Assembly: GCF_003573695.1 (NCBI RefSeq)
Contig: NC_039365.1
Coordinates: 82,687,089-82,751,088, forward strand
Length of the DNA: 64,000 nucleotides
DNA from: Papaver somniferum
Lineage: Eukaryota; Streptophyta; Magnoliopsida; Ranunculales; Papaveraceae
Direction: 5' to 3'
Part shown: one piece after another, positions 47,603-58,571 of the stretch
How the letters are laid out: every line of letters starts with the position of its first letter
Position numbering within the stretch: the stretch's first letter is position 1
The notes under the pieces: model-generated
The model's input: only the letters and a program-made list of their open reading frames with translations
Databases searched by the model: none
Told to the model about the DNA's origin: nothing
Translations under genes and position numbers: made by a program

Positions 47603-48037
47603 TCAGTTTTCCTTGATGATTTCATACCTCTGGAATGGTCCATCGAAATAGGAATCACTGATATCCTTGATTTTGTTGACCGTAGAGACACCATGTTCAT
47701 GAGTCAGAACGTTAGTTTTTCGATCAACAATGCGAACAAAGTGTCGAGCCTTAGTGCAGTCAAGAATAACTTTCTTCTGTTTCCTGATCAAGATATTCTG
47801 AGTACTAAGGATTTTTGCATATCCATCAATAAGCTGGTTGATCTGCAGTTGAAGGTTAGCAAGTTCGTTCTTTACTTCATTCTGAACGAGAATTAAATCC
47901 TTGACAGATTCTGCAACCCAAGAGTTATACTCTTTCCTTTCAAGCATCTTCTTCAGAATAAACTCTTGAGCAGGATCACTTCCTTTGAGATCATCCTCTA
48001 CAGTAGGGTTAACTTCTTCTTTGGGAACAGTTTCCAT
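47603..48037 (-). CDS. Small coiled-coil protein in the env-like position (element B)
   Basis: A 144-codon frame from ATG 48037 (a GTG further up at 48067 is less likely). It is homologous along its length to the ORF at 5622-6062, with about two thirds identical residues by eye. Shared blocks include ERKEYN, VKDLIL, LANLQLQIN, NILIRKQKK, RIVDRK, LTHEHGVSTV and DGPFQRY. The central part fits a coiled coil. There is no membrane segment or signal peptide. It is intact although the gag-like gene next to it has two stops. Function unknown. Confidence 0.72.
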   Translation of the reverse strand: METVPKEEVNPTVEDDLKGSDPAQEFILKKMLERKEYNSWVAESVKDLILVQNEVKNELANLQLQINQLIDGYAKILSTQNILIRKQKKVILDCTKARHFVRIVDRKTNVLTHEHGVSTVNKIKDISDSYFDGPFQRYEIIKEN

Positions 48038-48335
48038 TGAGCTCCTTTCTTGAAGATTAGTGAACACATATATGAAATATATACATGTTCAAGTGTACAC
48101 CTTAGATGGAAACCCTAGAGTTCCTTGAGGATATATGGACGTTCGTGGACTAAGCCATAGGCCAAATAATGGACCCAACCAGGAAAACTTCATATTGTGT
48201 CGCTTTCAAAAAATTTCAGCCGGAAAAGAAAGGTCACAGTGAAGAAGGAAGGAAATACTAAAAAACTCATACAAACTAATGGAACTCAGCTAATTACTTG
48301 AGCATCTCTCAAAAATCATCCTTGTATCTCTCAAG

Positions 48336-49550
48336 TTAGATACAAGAATGGAATTTTCTGCTACTAGGTAGTAGAGGGAGACATAGTCTCACCATAGGTT
48401 TTGAGAGAGTAGTTGTGATTTCCACCAGGATATCTGATCTCAACATTTCTTGTTTCCCATGGTAGTTTCCATTTTTGGGGAAATTTCTCATAGCTCTTCC
48501 TGAAAGCTCAAGAGAATGAGCTTTCTGATTACTGAGTCTAGGACCTCTAGAGATTGGTTCAAGAGGATTTTCCGAGAAGGGTTTCCAAACTCTAGAATTA
48601 GATTCACCAGAGTTGTTCTTATAAGCACAGTTCATGCTTTCATCAGCAGCATAAGACTTTATACCACTATAATGCACAGAAGTCCTGTAATGATTCCTAA
48701 GAAGGAGATCATTTTTATAAGATGTCTGGTGTTTTGTGAGCATGAGATTCACTGTAGTAGTCGACTAACTATTTACCCCATTGACAGTGGAAAGAAGCAA
48801 ATTACGAAGTTTAGAAATTTGTTTCTTCCTGGCAAAACACCGGATAACATAGTGATTCCCTTTTCCACAGAAAGTACAGGTTCGTGGAGAAGACGCAACA
48901 GACGGCATCTGTTTTAACTTTACAGCCCTGTGAGAAGATTGTAAGTTATATAAACTTTTCTCGACACAATCTTCTTTTGGAGGATATTTCTTCATGTACT
49001 GTATGTCAAGAGGAACAGTTGGAATAGAAGAATTTTTCCTTAAGACAGAGATTTCCTTTTCCAAGGTTATACACTGTTCATGGGCTAGTGAAAGTGATGC
49101 ATCTAGCTTCTCTTTTTCAACACGAGGTCCGTCAAGATCAGATGAATGCGTCTTAATCAAACGTTTTTCTATAATTGAGCCTTCTTTGATAACCTTTTCA
49201 AGATCACAAATCTTTTCACGCTGTAGATTATTGTCTTGAAGAAGTTTCTAAATATCCTTAGAGAATGACTCAATAATGTTATAGAGTACATGTTCTCGAT
49301 CAATAGACTTTTCAAATTCATCGATGAGTTGATCATGATTCTGAAGATCAACAAACTCAGTAGAATTTTTGGCGATTCTGGTGAGCTCCATTTCAGCTTT
49401 CGCCATTGTGTCCAATGTCTCACTGGAGGAAGAGTGATCAACACAAGATGAGACAATCTTCCTACCGCGGGATTCAGAAGAATAAACTAAGGAACAATCC
49501 TTTGAGGTATTCTCAAGACAACTGACATAGTTGAAAGCTTTAGGAGGCAT
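48336..49550 (-). pseudogene. Gag-like protein with zinc knuckle, two stops (element B)
   Basis: From ATG 49550 a single reading frame of about 405 codons runs to 48336 with only two stops, at 49248-49250 and 48765-48767. Order: an N-terminal part with NYVSCL; a long charged, probably coiled-coil middle with MAKAEMELTR and FEKSIDREH; DLDGPRVEKEKLDASLSLA; then the zinc knuckle CTFCGKGNHYVIRC (CX2CX4HX4C) at about 48828-48869; then a basic C-terminal part with PISRGPRL. There is no UBN2 domain. The knuckle should bind nucleic acid, as in other retroelement gags. It is the better-kept version of the broken gene at 4026-5240. Confidence 0.78.
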
Positions 49551-49630
49551 CCTGGTATGCGTAAGAGATTCTGTTCTCAGACTCAGATTGCTACAAACAC
49601 GGACTTGTAAGGTCTTGAACGTGTCTTCCT

Positions 49631-49642
49631 GCACTGATACCA
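49631..49642 (-). other. Primer binding site, element B
   Basis: The minus strand reads TGGTATCAGTGC two bases after the 5' LTR. It carries the same mismatch to initiator tRNA-Met as in element A. Confidence 0.87.
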
Positions 49643-49644
49643 AT

Positions 49645-52065
49645 TGAAAAAGAGGGGGTCTAATAACACCTCCCAATATTTCGCTTAGCAATCTGTATGG
49701 ACAAACTCGAATATACTTTTAAGAGAATCAACAAGACTCAATCAATTAAAAGTACATCAACGAGTTTATATCTCTTTCTCTTGATTTGATTTCCTCAAAT
49801 AGAAACTGCGGGTACTAATCAAATAAAAGGAATAACTTGGATGGTACCAAAGACCAAGGATCAATCAATGACAATCAACAACCAAAGGTTGGAATACTCT
49901 AATTGATGATCTAACATGCAACCTGTATTATTTCAATTATAAATATAAAACAATATAATGCGGAAACTGAAATAACACAGACACCATAAATTTTGTTAAC
50001 GAGGAAACCACAAATGCAGAAAAACCACGGTACCTAGTCCAGATTGAACACACACTGTATTAAGCCGCTACAGACACAAACTTACTCCAAGCTAACTTCG
50101 GACTGGACTGTAGTTGAACCCCAATCAGTATCCCACTGATCCAAGGTAAAGTTGTACTCCCTACGCCTCTGATCCCAGCAGGATACTGCGCACTTGATTC
50201 CCTTAGCTGATCTCACCCACAACTAAGAGTTGCTACGACCCAAAATCGCAGGCTTTGACAATAAACAAATCTGTCTCCCACATACAAGTCTATCAAAGGA
50301 TAAATCTGTCTCCCACAGAAAAATCCTAAAGTTTTTGTTCCGTCTTTTGATAATAATCAAGGTGAACATGAACCAATTGATAATCCTGTCTTATATTCCC
50401 GAAGAACAACCTAGATAAATCAATCACCTCACAACAATTTTAATCGTATGGTAGCGAAACAAGATATTGCGGAATCACAAACAATGATACGAAGATGTTT
50501 GTGACCACTTTTTATATCTTGCCTATCGGAGATATTAATCTCAAGCCAATCAATATGATTGTAATCATACTGTGGAAGATGCAAGATCAGTTCACACTAT
50601 GATAAAAGTAGTATCGGTCTGGCCTCACAATCCCAATGAAGTATTTAAGTCGTTAACCTGGTCTTAGAAGAAGAAAACCAAAGGTTAAAGGATAAACGAC
50701 TCTAGAACGCAAACTAGTATCAAAAGTGAGGTGTGGGGATTAGTTTTGCAGAGTTCCTAGATGTCCCCTTATATAGTCTTTCAAATCAGGGTTTCTCCTT
50801 GGTCATAAAGCAAACAATATCCACCGTCAGATGAAAACCTGATTTAGATTCAAGTTAATATTTCTCAACCGTTAGATCGAAAACTTAGCTTATTATACAC
50901 AAATGAAATGCACGCCTCTAAGTTTGTTAACCGTACCCAAATGTGTACATTGTTGGTTCAACAATAGTTAACCAAAAGGTTAGCCATATGAGCATTTCAT
51001 ACCAACCATATTCTTCTTCACCATAACTAATTCAAATGACTCAAATGAACTAGTTAGAGAGATGTTCAATTGCAAGGAAATATTATGTACTACACAAGAT
51101 ACAATTGAAGCAAAGATGATTTGATTCACTCAAATCGGTTCATGAACTTTATAGCCACGGTTTGCAAATTGCATTCCTTAGTCTTTATAAGTTTAAGTTC
51201 AGGAATCATCTTCAGATATATAACCTTCTTAAGTTCGCACACTAGGTTCACGGACTTAAGAAACCGGGCAGAGTTTACAAACTCCAGAAGAAAATCTCGG
51301 CAAAGACTTTCCGCCGGTTCACAGACTAGGTTCGCGTACGCAGCTAGTTTGTCAACTCCAACATAATTCCTCGGGATGAGAAGTTCGGCAGTTCACCGAC
51401 TGAGTTCGAGGACTTGGCAACAAGCCATTCTTCCGGTTTCTCTTGATCAACAAAGTTCGCAAACTTTGGTTCAAGGGATAGGACTTATGCACATATGTGT
51501 TTCCACAATAATACTTATGTCCATCATTGGTTATGTAATCTAAACTCTCATTCCAACCATTGAAACATTCTTAGAGGACGTTATGTAGTTGTTATACCAT
51601 TTCTCGTCAAAGCAATTTTCAAAGTGATTGAAACATATCATGACTTACATCATTAGGTAAAGATAAACATGGTCGAAGCGAAACGCTTACCAACACATAT
51701 TTCGAGATATAGATAGGCGAGGTATACTCGGCTCGAAATACCAAATGTGTATAATCTAAGTCTATATATAGCATACGAATTTTTGTCTCAAGAAGTAGGA
51801 GATAGAGTAGATAGACTTTTGAGTGACAGATAAGTTCAAGTCTTCATATACCTTTTTGTCGAGATGTTCCACCGGTTCCTTGAGTAGTTCTTCTTATTGT
51901 ATGATGAATCGCCATGAAGTCCTTGAGCTCAACTACACTTTCTATTCTAGTCCGAGACTTAGCCATAGTGGACAAGAAATCAAGACTTATAGTTTTGATC
52001 ACTAACATTGACAAACATGCTTGAGATAGCAATGCATGCGAGTTCGACCAAGCAATGGTCTAACA
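49645..52065 (-). repeat. 5' LTR of element B
   Basis: 2,421 bases. The minus-strand start is near 52065 (with TTAGACC for TTAGAGC) and the end is TTTTTCA at 49645. A TATA box lies near 50768 on the minus strand and direct repeats at 51235-51410. The LTR start TGTTAGACCATTGC shows one substitution in the otherwise constant terminal motif. Confidence 0.92.
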
Positions 52066-55000
52066 GGATGTCTGTGAAGTTGTTGATGAAGCGGTTGTGA
52101 TGGGTTTAACGGGGTTTTTGGTCATTGATGAACTCGATGAAAGTGGTTAGATGCGAAGGAGAAAGAAAGATGGAGATGCTCTTAATGGATAGAATGAAGG
52201 AATGATGATGGAATTTGGTGAACTCGAGTCTGCCATGGAAGCCGAGATCGATGGAATTTGGCAGTGGCGATATAAGATAGAAGTCGAGCTGCTGGTCAGT
52301 TAGTGAATCGAGCAGATAGAGTTCGAGTAAGAAGAAAATCTCAGAAACTTTTAGCTTTCACGGAGTTCCTGGTATAAGTGAGTTGCTGCGGAAAAGAAAC
52401 AAAATCCAGGGAAGAAAAATACTCACTGATAGATGAGTATCCGAGGGTTACTGACGGAGAAAGTGAAACTCAGGTGAATTATATTTTCACGGATAGTCGA
52501 GAGTCCGTGAGTCTGACGACAGAAACTACAGAAGTCAGGAAAAAAATATTCTCGCGGAGGGATATCTAACCGAGATTCCAAAGGAGGAAAAATCATAACT
52601 CAAAGAAAATATTTTCACGGAAAGAAGAGTATCCGGGGTATTGGTCAGTCCAACGAAACTGACAACTGAAAGAGAAGACTAGCTTATTAGTCTGATGGAA
52701 CTGACAAGCTTAGTGAAGTTAAATGGGATGGGTTTTACTGTTCATATCGGATCCCATGAAGATTGTTTGGCCGGATATTGAGTATGCACACGAGTTTTAC
52801 AAGATTTTGGTGTTGTTTTGGCAAGTCTTTGCAGCTGTTTCACCGGGATTTAATGCACAGGCACTTCTACAACTTGGGTACTACATAAGAGACTCTTCTA
52901 ATATTTTTGGGATATCTTTTAATCTTTTATCAAGCCACTGGAGAGAAGAATACAAGAGAAGAAAATCTACGGTTTTGGAGCGATTCATCACCGTAACTAT
53001 TTCTTTTATATTTTATCATATGTATCTCATGGGCTTTGCTATGAGTAGCTAAACTTCTTAGTGATTGGGGATGAATTCTAAGTTCCAGACATGATTTGAG
53101 TTAATGTAAATCTATTTTGAAGTTCTTCACATGATTATTGATTGTTTATAGTAATTAGAATATTTATGATTGATTGATACATTGTTTAGGTGGCCAATTG
53201 AATTAATTTGTTGATTCAATCAAATGCTAGTATTGAGTTAGGAGATAAGTAATAATCGAACAATTCATACAAAAGTAGAGAACACAAGACCTTGCAGAGG
53301 GATTCTGTATATCAATTGTGTGTATAAACAACACTAGAAAGTGGGCCTTGAGCTAAGAGTCTAACTACTAGGATCAATCTATAATTCACAAAAGATAAAG
53401 CATTCAGAGAAATTACACCTTGAGTGAGCTACTACTAGGTGGTTTAGACGAATAGAATCTGGTATTGGAGAGCTTCTGTACTAAGTGATATAAGGAATTT
53501 AGGGGATAACACTAAGCTAGTTGTTATTCCATGGTTGGTAATAATCTGTGATTAATTGTATTAATGGATGAATATAATAACTTGATGACGGTTTAGTAAC
53601 GAAGAAGGATTCCCTGATCATATTTCTCTCCATTACTTGCAACTCAATTATTCTTAATTGCCTTGTTATTTATTTCGTTTGAATATCTAAAACAAACCCC
53701 TTTTGTGACACTTTTTGACAACTAAATCTCCCTGCTCTTCGTGGGAACGAACCTTATTTACTGCTATATTATTCATTAGTAAAGTAGAATATAAGTGAAT
53801 TAATTTGAGCACCTACGATACGCATCATTAGTTACGGTTACATAAACCTAAATAAGGGTACATTTCGTTTGTGTGTAACAAGCTACGTTCGATCTAATGG
53901 TTGAAAGATATTAGCTTGGTTGAATCAGGTTTTTCATCTAACGGTGAATATTGAATGCTTTGTTACCAAGGTAACTTGGATTGAAAACCCTGATTTGAAA
54001 ACTATATAAAGGAGAACTCTAGCAACTGGGAAACCTAATCCCCCCACCTCATGTGTGTTACTAGTTGCATAACTAGAGTCGATTATCCTTTAACCTTAGG
54101 TTTCTATCGAGACCCTGTAGGTTAACGACTTCAAAGACTTCATTGGGATTGTGAAGCCAGACCCAACTATTTCTCTTGTAGTTGCGTATTCTGATCTTGC
54201 CCGATTCTACCGTATTGAGTACATTGAAATAATTAATTCGAGATTAATTTCTCCGATAGGCAAGATAAAAAGTAATCACAAACATCTTGGTCTCATCGTT
54301 TGTGATTCCATAATATCTAGTTTCGCCATCGAACGATTTAGATTATTGTGAGGTGATTGATAATACTAGGCTATTCTTCGGGAATATAAGTCCGGTTTAT
54401 TAATTGGTTCCTATTCACCTTGATTTATCAAAAGAGGGAACAAAAACTCTTGGGTATTTCTGCGGGAGACAGATTTATTCAATCATATAGACTTTTCTGT
54501 GTGGGACAGATTTGTTTATCAAGTCTTCGACTTTGGGTCGTAGAAACTTTTGGTTATAGGTGAGATCAACTAAGAGAATCAAGTGCGTAGTATCCTGTTG
54601 GGATCAAAGACGTAAGGAGCGCAATTGTACCTTGAATCAGTGTGAGATTGATTAGGGTTCAACTACAGTCCAGTCCGAAGTGAATTGGTAGTAGGCTAGT
54701 GTCTGTAGCGGCTTCATACAGTGTGGTGTTCAATCTGGACTAGGTCCCGGGGTTTTTCTCCTTTTGCGGTTTCCTCGTTAACAAAATTCTGGTATCTGTG
54801 TTATTTCTTTTCCGCATTATATTTTGTTATATAATTGAAATATCACAGGTTGTGCGTTAAGATAAATCAATTAGAATATCCAACATTTGGTTGTTGATTT
54901 ACATTGATTGACACTTGAATATGGTCTTTTGAACGGTTCAAGTAACTCCTCTTATATCAATCGGGCTCGCATATATTTGCTGATTGCGGATTGAATTAAG

Positions 55001-55147
55001 AGTTAGAGATATTAAGCTCTTTGATATACTTTACTCTAAATTGAGTCTGACTGTCTAGTTGATTCTCTAGAAAGTATATTGGAGTAAGTCCTCTCATATT
55101 GCCAAACAAATTGTTGGGTGTGGTTGTTAGACCCCCGCATTTTCAAT

Positions 55148-55159
55148 TGGTATCAGACC
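55148..55159 (+). other. Primer binding site, element E
   Basis: TGGTATCAGACC follows the LTR by two bases. The first nine bases match initiator tRNA-Met and the last three vary. Confidence 0.85.
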
Positions 55160-55208
55160 ATGCAAACACATTAAATACCTCATATGTATGTGTTTTTAGC
55201 GATCTGAT

Positions 55209-55763
55209 ATGGACAGAAGTGCTATCTCTATAAACGTACCATCAGTCTTCGATGGCTCAAATAACTTGTGGTGGAAAATTGTTATGCGTGCCTTTATTCA
55301 AGAGCGTGATTTTCAATCATGGGTTTATGTAGTTAATGGCTATGATGCTCCCGTTGTGGCAGTAGGGAATGCAACCGTTCATAAGGATATTGGTGCATAT
55401 GACGCTGCTGAGATACTTGCTGCTGAGATACTTGCTGCAAATCAAAACTCCGACGGTTTGAATGCCATCATACATGCCATTACCCCAGATCTTCAGCACC
55501 ATGTGACTACTTGCACTTGGTCTAAAGATGCTTGGGATATTTTAGAAACCGTATTCGAATGGAATACCAGTGAAAAGGAAGCTAGGCTTCAAAACCTAAA
55601 TTTCTACTCGGAAAACCTTTGTATGGCAGATGAAGAGTCATTTGATGAGTTTAATCACAAAGTGTTTGAAATTGTTAATGCATCTTTTGCATTGGGTAAG
55701 ACTATTCCTGAAAAGGACATTGTGATGAAAATTCTCAGATCGCAGCCATCTAGATACGACTAA
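55209..55763 (+). pseudogene. Copia gag N-terminal half with UBN2 domain (element E)
   Basis: A 184-codon frame from ATG 55209, about 60 bases after the primer site. Residues 14-30 (FDGSNNLWWKIVMRAFI) and 90-180 form the UBN2-type gag domain of copia elements, with AWDILETVFEWN, NLNFYSENL, DEFNHKVFEIVNA and MKILRSQPSRYD. A 15-base in-frame tandem duplication at 55404-55433 repeats AAEIL. The stop at 55761 arises from a small deletion: in another frame the match to copia gag continues up to the insertion point at 55790. Gag forms the virus-like particle. The frame is closed by a frameshift and then split by element D. Confidence 0.87.
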
Positions 55764-55790
55764 GAAGCATGCCATCGTTGAAGGAAATAA

Positions 55791-57273
55791 TTATGTAGTT
55801 TTAAAAGTGGTAGTAAAGTTCGTTCAACTCGGACTCGATAAGATTGGGTTCTAGACTTAAAATATAGAAAACACTAAAAATAAAGAAAATATATATACAA
55901 AAGGTTTGTCACAATATCGAGAGAGATTGAGACTCAGGATTCCACCAAATTCCATTCATGTGACTCAAATAATAATTCCAATCAATTATAGTTCAAATAT
56001 GGAATCTTGTTATTTGCCAAAAATAGATTTTTGAAAAGCAGTGACTGTAAATCACAAGCATGATGTATCAAAAATACATAGACCAAGCATACACCATCAA
56101 ACGAAATCACACCCATTCAATAAAAATCATAAATCGATTAAAAATCAATGCAAATAGTCATAAAAGAATTATTAGAATTACCACATGCGTGAAATAGGGC
56201 TTCCTACGTCATCCCAGTGTTAGGGTTTAGCTTCTCATATCAAAAACAGGCTCAAAAGAATAAATCATGGCTCAAAAGTTGTTTTTATTGAAGAGATGAT
56301 ATGATTCAGTGAATATGCAACGACGTAACGGTGTTACAGATTTCGCTGTTACAGAAAGTGTGGCTAACTGAAGATAAATGTGGCTGTTCAGCTGTTACAG
56401 AGAGAATACTGAAGCAGTGTTGCGAATTTGAGACGCTGTTGTTATTTGCAACGTTGTTCTTCAGCAGCAGCAGCGACAGGCTTCCTGTAATCTCTGATTC
56501 TCGCCTCCTGAGCTCTCCTTTCGACCCCAAACTCTCGACACCCCTTCTACATGACCCAAAAAATCTATTTATACACCACATGACGATTAAATCTCTCCCA
56601 AATCGCTTCGAAATCTCTTCTTTCCTTCCTTGGCAGTCACGGCAATAATTCCTTCCAGAAATTGTTTTACGCGTTTCTTGGATTCCAAACTTATCTCAAA
56701 CTCTTCCTTAGATAGAATATGTACCTTTAGAACGAATTTATTGCCTTTAATCTCTCTGAATATCCAAAAACAAACCCAACAGGACCGTGTTTCCTTATTC
56801 ACCTCTGTTTCCCTTTTCCGGCCATTCCAGCCCAATTCAATCGATCCAATTGCTTCTAGTAAACTTTTTTAGCCATGAGAAGTCCAGCCCAATCAATTTC
56901 CGGTGTTGAATCTCTTTAAAACTGGTCCAAAATTCACGTCCAAAATCATGCAGACGTATGCATGGCTTTTCCCGCTAATTTTCTAATTTGAAACGTGAAG
57001 AAGAAATTTCCCCTATCATGTGTTGTTCTCCCTTTAGCAGCTGCCTGGAAATGGGTCACCCCTTAGTAATTAGGTTACCCCTTATCCAAAGTGAGAGTCC
57101 GTATAGTAATTTTCTCCCACGAGCGCAAAAACCACTTTTTTAGCCAATTTCTCCGCAAAAGCTTATTTCTCCAAAAATACCTACAGGGACATAAAAAGCC
57201 ATAATAAATATAAAATCGAGCACTAATAATATATAAAATTGAGATTATATAAGACACAAAAATGTGCCTATCA
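55791..57273 (-). repeat. 3' LTR of gypsy element D
   Basis: The minus strand starts TGATAGGCACATTTTTGTG (57273) and ends CTACATAA (mutated from CTACATCA). It contains TATAAATAG near 56567 and the GGGATGACGTAGGAAGCCC block near 56199. The frames on both strands at 56306-56872 are duplicated in the 5' LTR (61331-61901) and are LTR sequence, not genes. Confidence 0.92.
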
Positions 57274-58571
57274 AATACCCCCAAACTTATTATTTGCTAG
57301 TCCTCGAGCAAATCAAATAGAAAATAAAATCCTAACTCACTGTCGCAGGCATCTTCGATTGCATTTAGCGTATGCGATAAGCCTTTAAACCCCTAGGTGT
57401 CCCTAGTGGCCGAGTTATAGTCTCGGGAGGGCTTACAAGAGATATACCCACAAAACCTTTACTCCAGACCTTAGATATCTACGCAGAACCTTGGAAGGCA
57501 CTAAAGAATCTCCTTGGTTGGCATACTTATTGACTACAGGACGAAGTACCCTGATACAAAATTCAAATTGTTGTACACGAGTTTGCACTCAAGCATACTA
57601 AAATTCATATATAAGTGACAGAGCCCTACTCAGATAGTTGTACTATGGACATCATATTCGGAGTCAAAACTAATCACATGGATAGATCAAGAAGATGGAT
57701 ATAGAAAAACATAGATGGTTTTGATGTTTACTAAGTGAACGGCGTTTCCCATATCTGCCTGAAGGCCTCCGCCAAAATGAACCTATCCTAATGGATTGAG
57801 ATATTAGTCTGACTAATATCAACACACTGGCATATACAAGGGAACCAGTGGTCTATAACCTAACTCTAGGTCAACACAACTGGCATATACAAGGGTACCA
57901 GTGATCGACTTTATTGAATTTATTCCTTTTGGTCAAATGGTCTGGTCTCAATAATAATTTTTTTTTTCAACTTTTTGGTAACTACCATTTTTTTTTTTAA
58001 TCTCTTTTTTTTTTCTCTTTTTCTTTTTCAACTTTTTTTTTTTTGGTATCTCAATCACTCTAATTTACCCTAGCATTGGTAACAACTTGAATCGTGAGCC
58101 CCACCTAATCACTTAGAGAAACATAGTTTAAAAACAAAATAAAAATAGAAGTGAAAAGGACTCAACGAGATATGGTGAAACTATCATGTTATTTCTAACA
58201 CCTGAGCTTTGTGCTTTTATGAATAGACTCTTTAGATGTTTCCATCTAATCAGATTGGTTCCTCAACTCCTACAACCAAAATGCTTCCATCCACTTAGAT
58301 TAGTTAGTGCAATCCTCAATAGGCATAAATTTCTAGGTTCTGGAGTTTATTTATTCATACTGCAACTAAAAAGTTTCTCCCATACCCCCAAACTTAAATC
58401 TAACATTGTCCTCAATGTTCTAAAGATGAAATTAAAAGCACGAACAAGGAGAAACTGTTACCATTTGAAGCAAAAGAGATAAGGAAAGATATTACCGTGT
58501 CGCATGAATGTTGGGTTACCTCCCAAGAAGTGCTAAGTTTAAAGTCTTCAGCCAGACTAAGAAAGGATTAG
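57274..58571 (-). other. 3' untranslated region of gypsy element D
   Basis: This region contains the polypurine tract (minus AAGTTTGGGGGTATT, 57274-57288) and CTCGAGGACTAGCAAA at 57294-57309. The conserved block around CTAGGGACACCTAGGGG is at about 57392-57412. Several T-runs lie at 57958-58045 (A-runs on the coding strand). CATTGAGGACAATG is at about 58407-58420, followed in the element's direction by TTTAAGTTTGGGGG. The TCTGGCTGAAGAC...GGGAGGTAACCC block is at 58512-58558. The plus-strand frame at 58186-58482 is not supported by any domain. Confidence 0.7.

Larger units (their letters stand above)
32492..52065 (-). mobile_element. Copia element B, complete but pol-less, minus strand
   Basis: Read on the minus strand, the 5' LTR is 52065-49645 and the primer site is 49642-49631. 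The internal region is 49644-45946 (3.7 kb), the polypurine tract is 45957-45947, and the 3' LTR is 45945-44047 plus 32966-32492. The target duplication is GGAAT, with one base lost on the right. The internal region has the same plan as element A: gag-like pseudogene, coiled-coil ORF, repeat-rich 3' region. There is no recognisable integrase, reverse transcriptase or RNase H. Its 3' LTR is interrupted by element C. Confidence 0.92.
21796..53827 (+). mobile_element. Athila-like gypsy element (gag-protease only) with nested insertions
   Basis: LTRs begin TGTTAAGTGCATATTTTGC (21796) and TGTTAAGTGTATATTTTGC (31587) and end GATACGCATCA/GACACGCATCA (26799, 53827). The target duplication is TTAGG on the left and TTAGT on the right. 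A tRNA-Asp-like primer site follows the 5' LTR. The internal region (26800-31586, 4.8 kb) has gag and aspartic protease and only the first few residues that normally lead into reverse transcriptase, then the characteristic post-pol region. Without its insertions the element is about 10.1 kb with LTRs of about 2.66 kb. It needs enzymes from a relative to move. Its LTRs differ by several percent by eye, so it is older than the insertions it carries. Confidence 0.92.
31587..53827 (+). repeat. 3' LTR of the Athila-like element, split by copia element B
   Basis: The two parts are 31587-32491 and 52066-53827. The join is GGAAT (32487-32491) on the left and GGAT (52066-52069) on the right; comparison with the uninterrupted 5' LTR near 25116-25125 shows the right copy lost one A. 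The palindromic stretch near 22178 of the 5' LTR is deleted here (about 31960). The 52962-53047 stretch is absent from the 5' LTR. Confidence 0.88.
19098..55145 (+). repeat. 5' LTR of element E, in three pieces
   Basis: The pieces are 19098-20108, 21595-21795 and 53833-55145. They join at GTTGA (20104-20108 and 21590-21594) and TTAGG/TTAGT (21791-21795 and 53828-53832). Near 54003 the last piece has the TATA box. The conserved CCCGGGG...CCTCGTTAAC block is at about 54746-54783. The terminal sequence CCCCCGCATTTTCA ends at 55145. Confidence 0.88.

Noticed and set aside
56306..56872. Open frames that recur at 61331-61901, looking like a duplicated gene
   Set aside because: The recurrence is that of the two LTRs of element D; frames on both strands are duplicated equally.
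57958..58045. Long T-runs as the poly(A) tail of a LINE or processed pseudogene
   Set aside because: There are several interrupted runs inside element D between its conserved blocks, with no target duplication or coding sequence beside them.
58186..58482. A 98-codon plus-strand frame
   Set aside because: It is antisense to the conserved 3' noncoding blocks of element D and has no domain.
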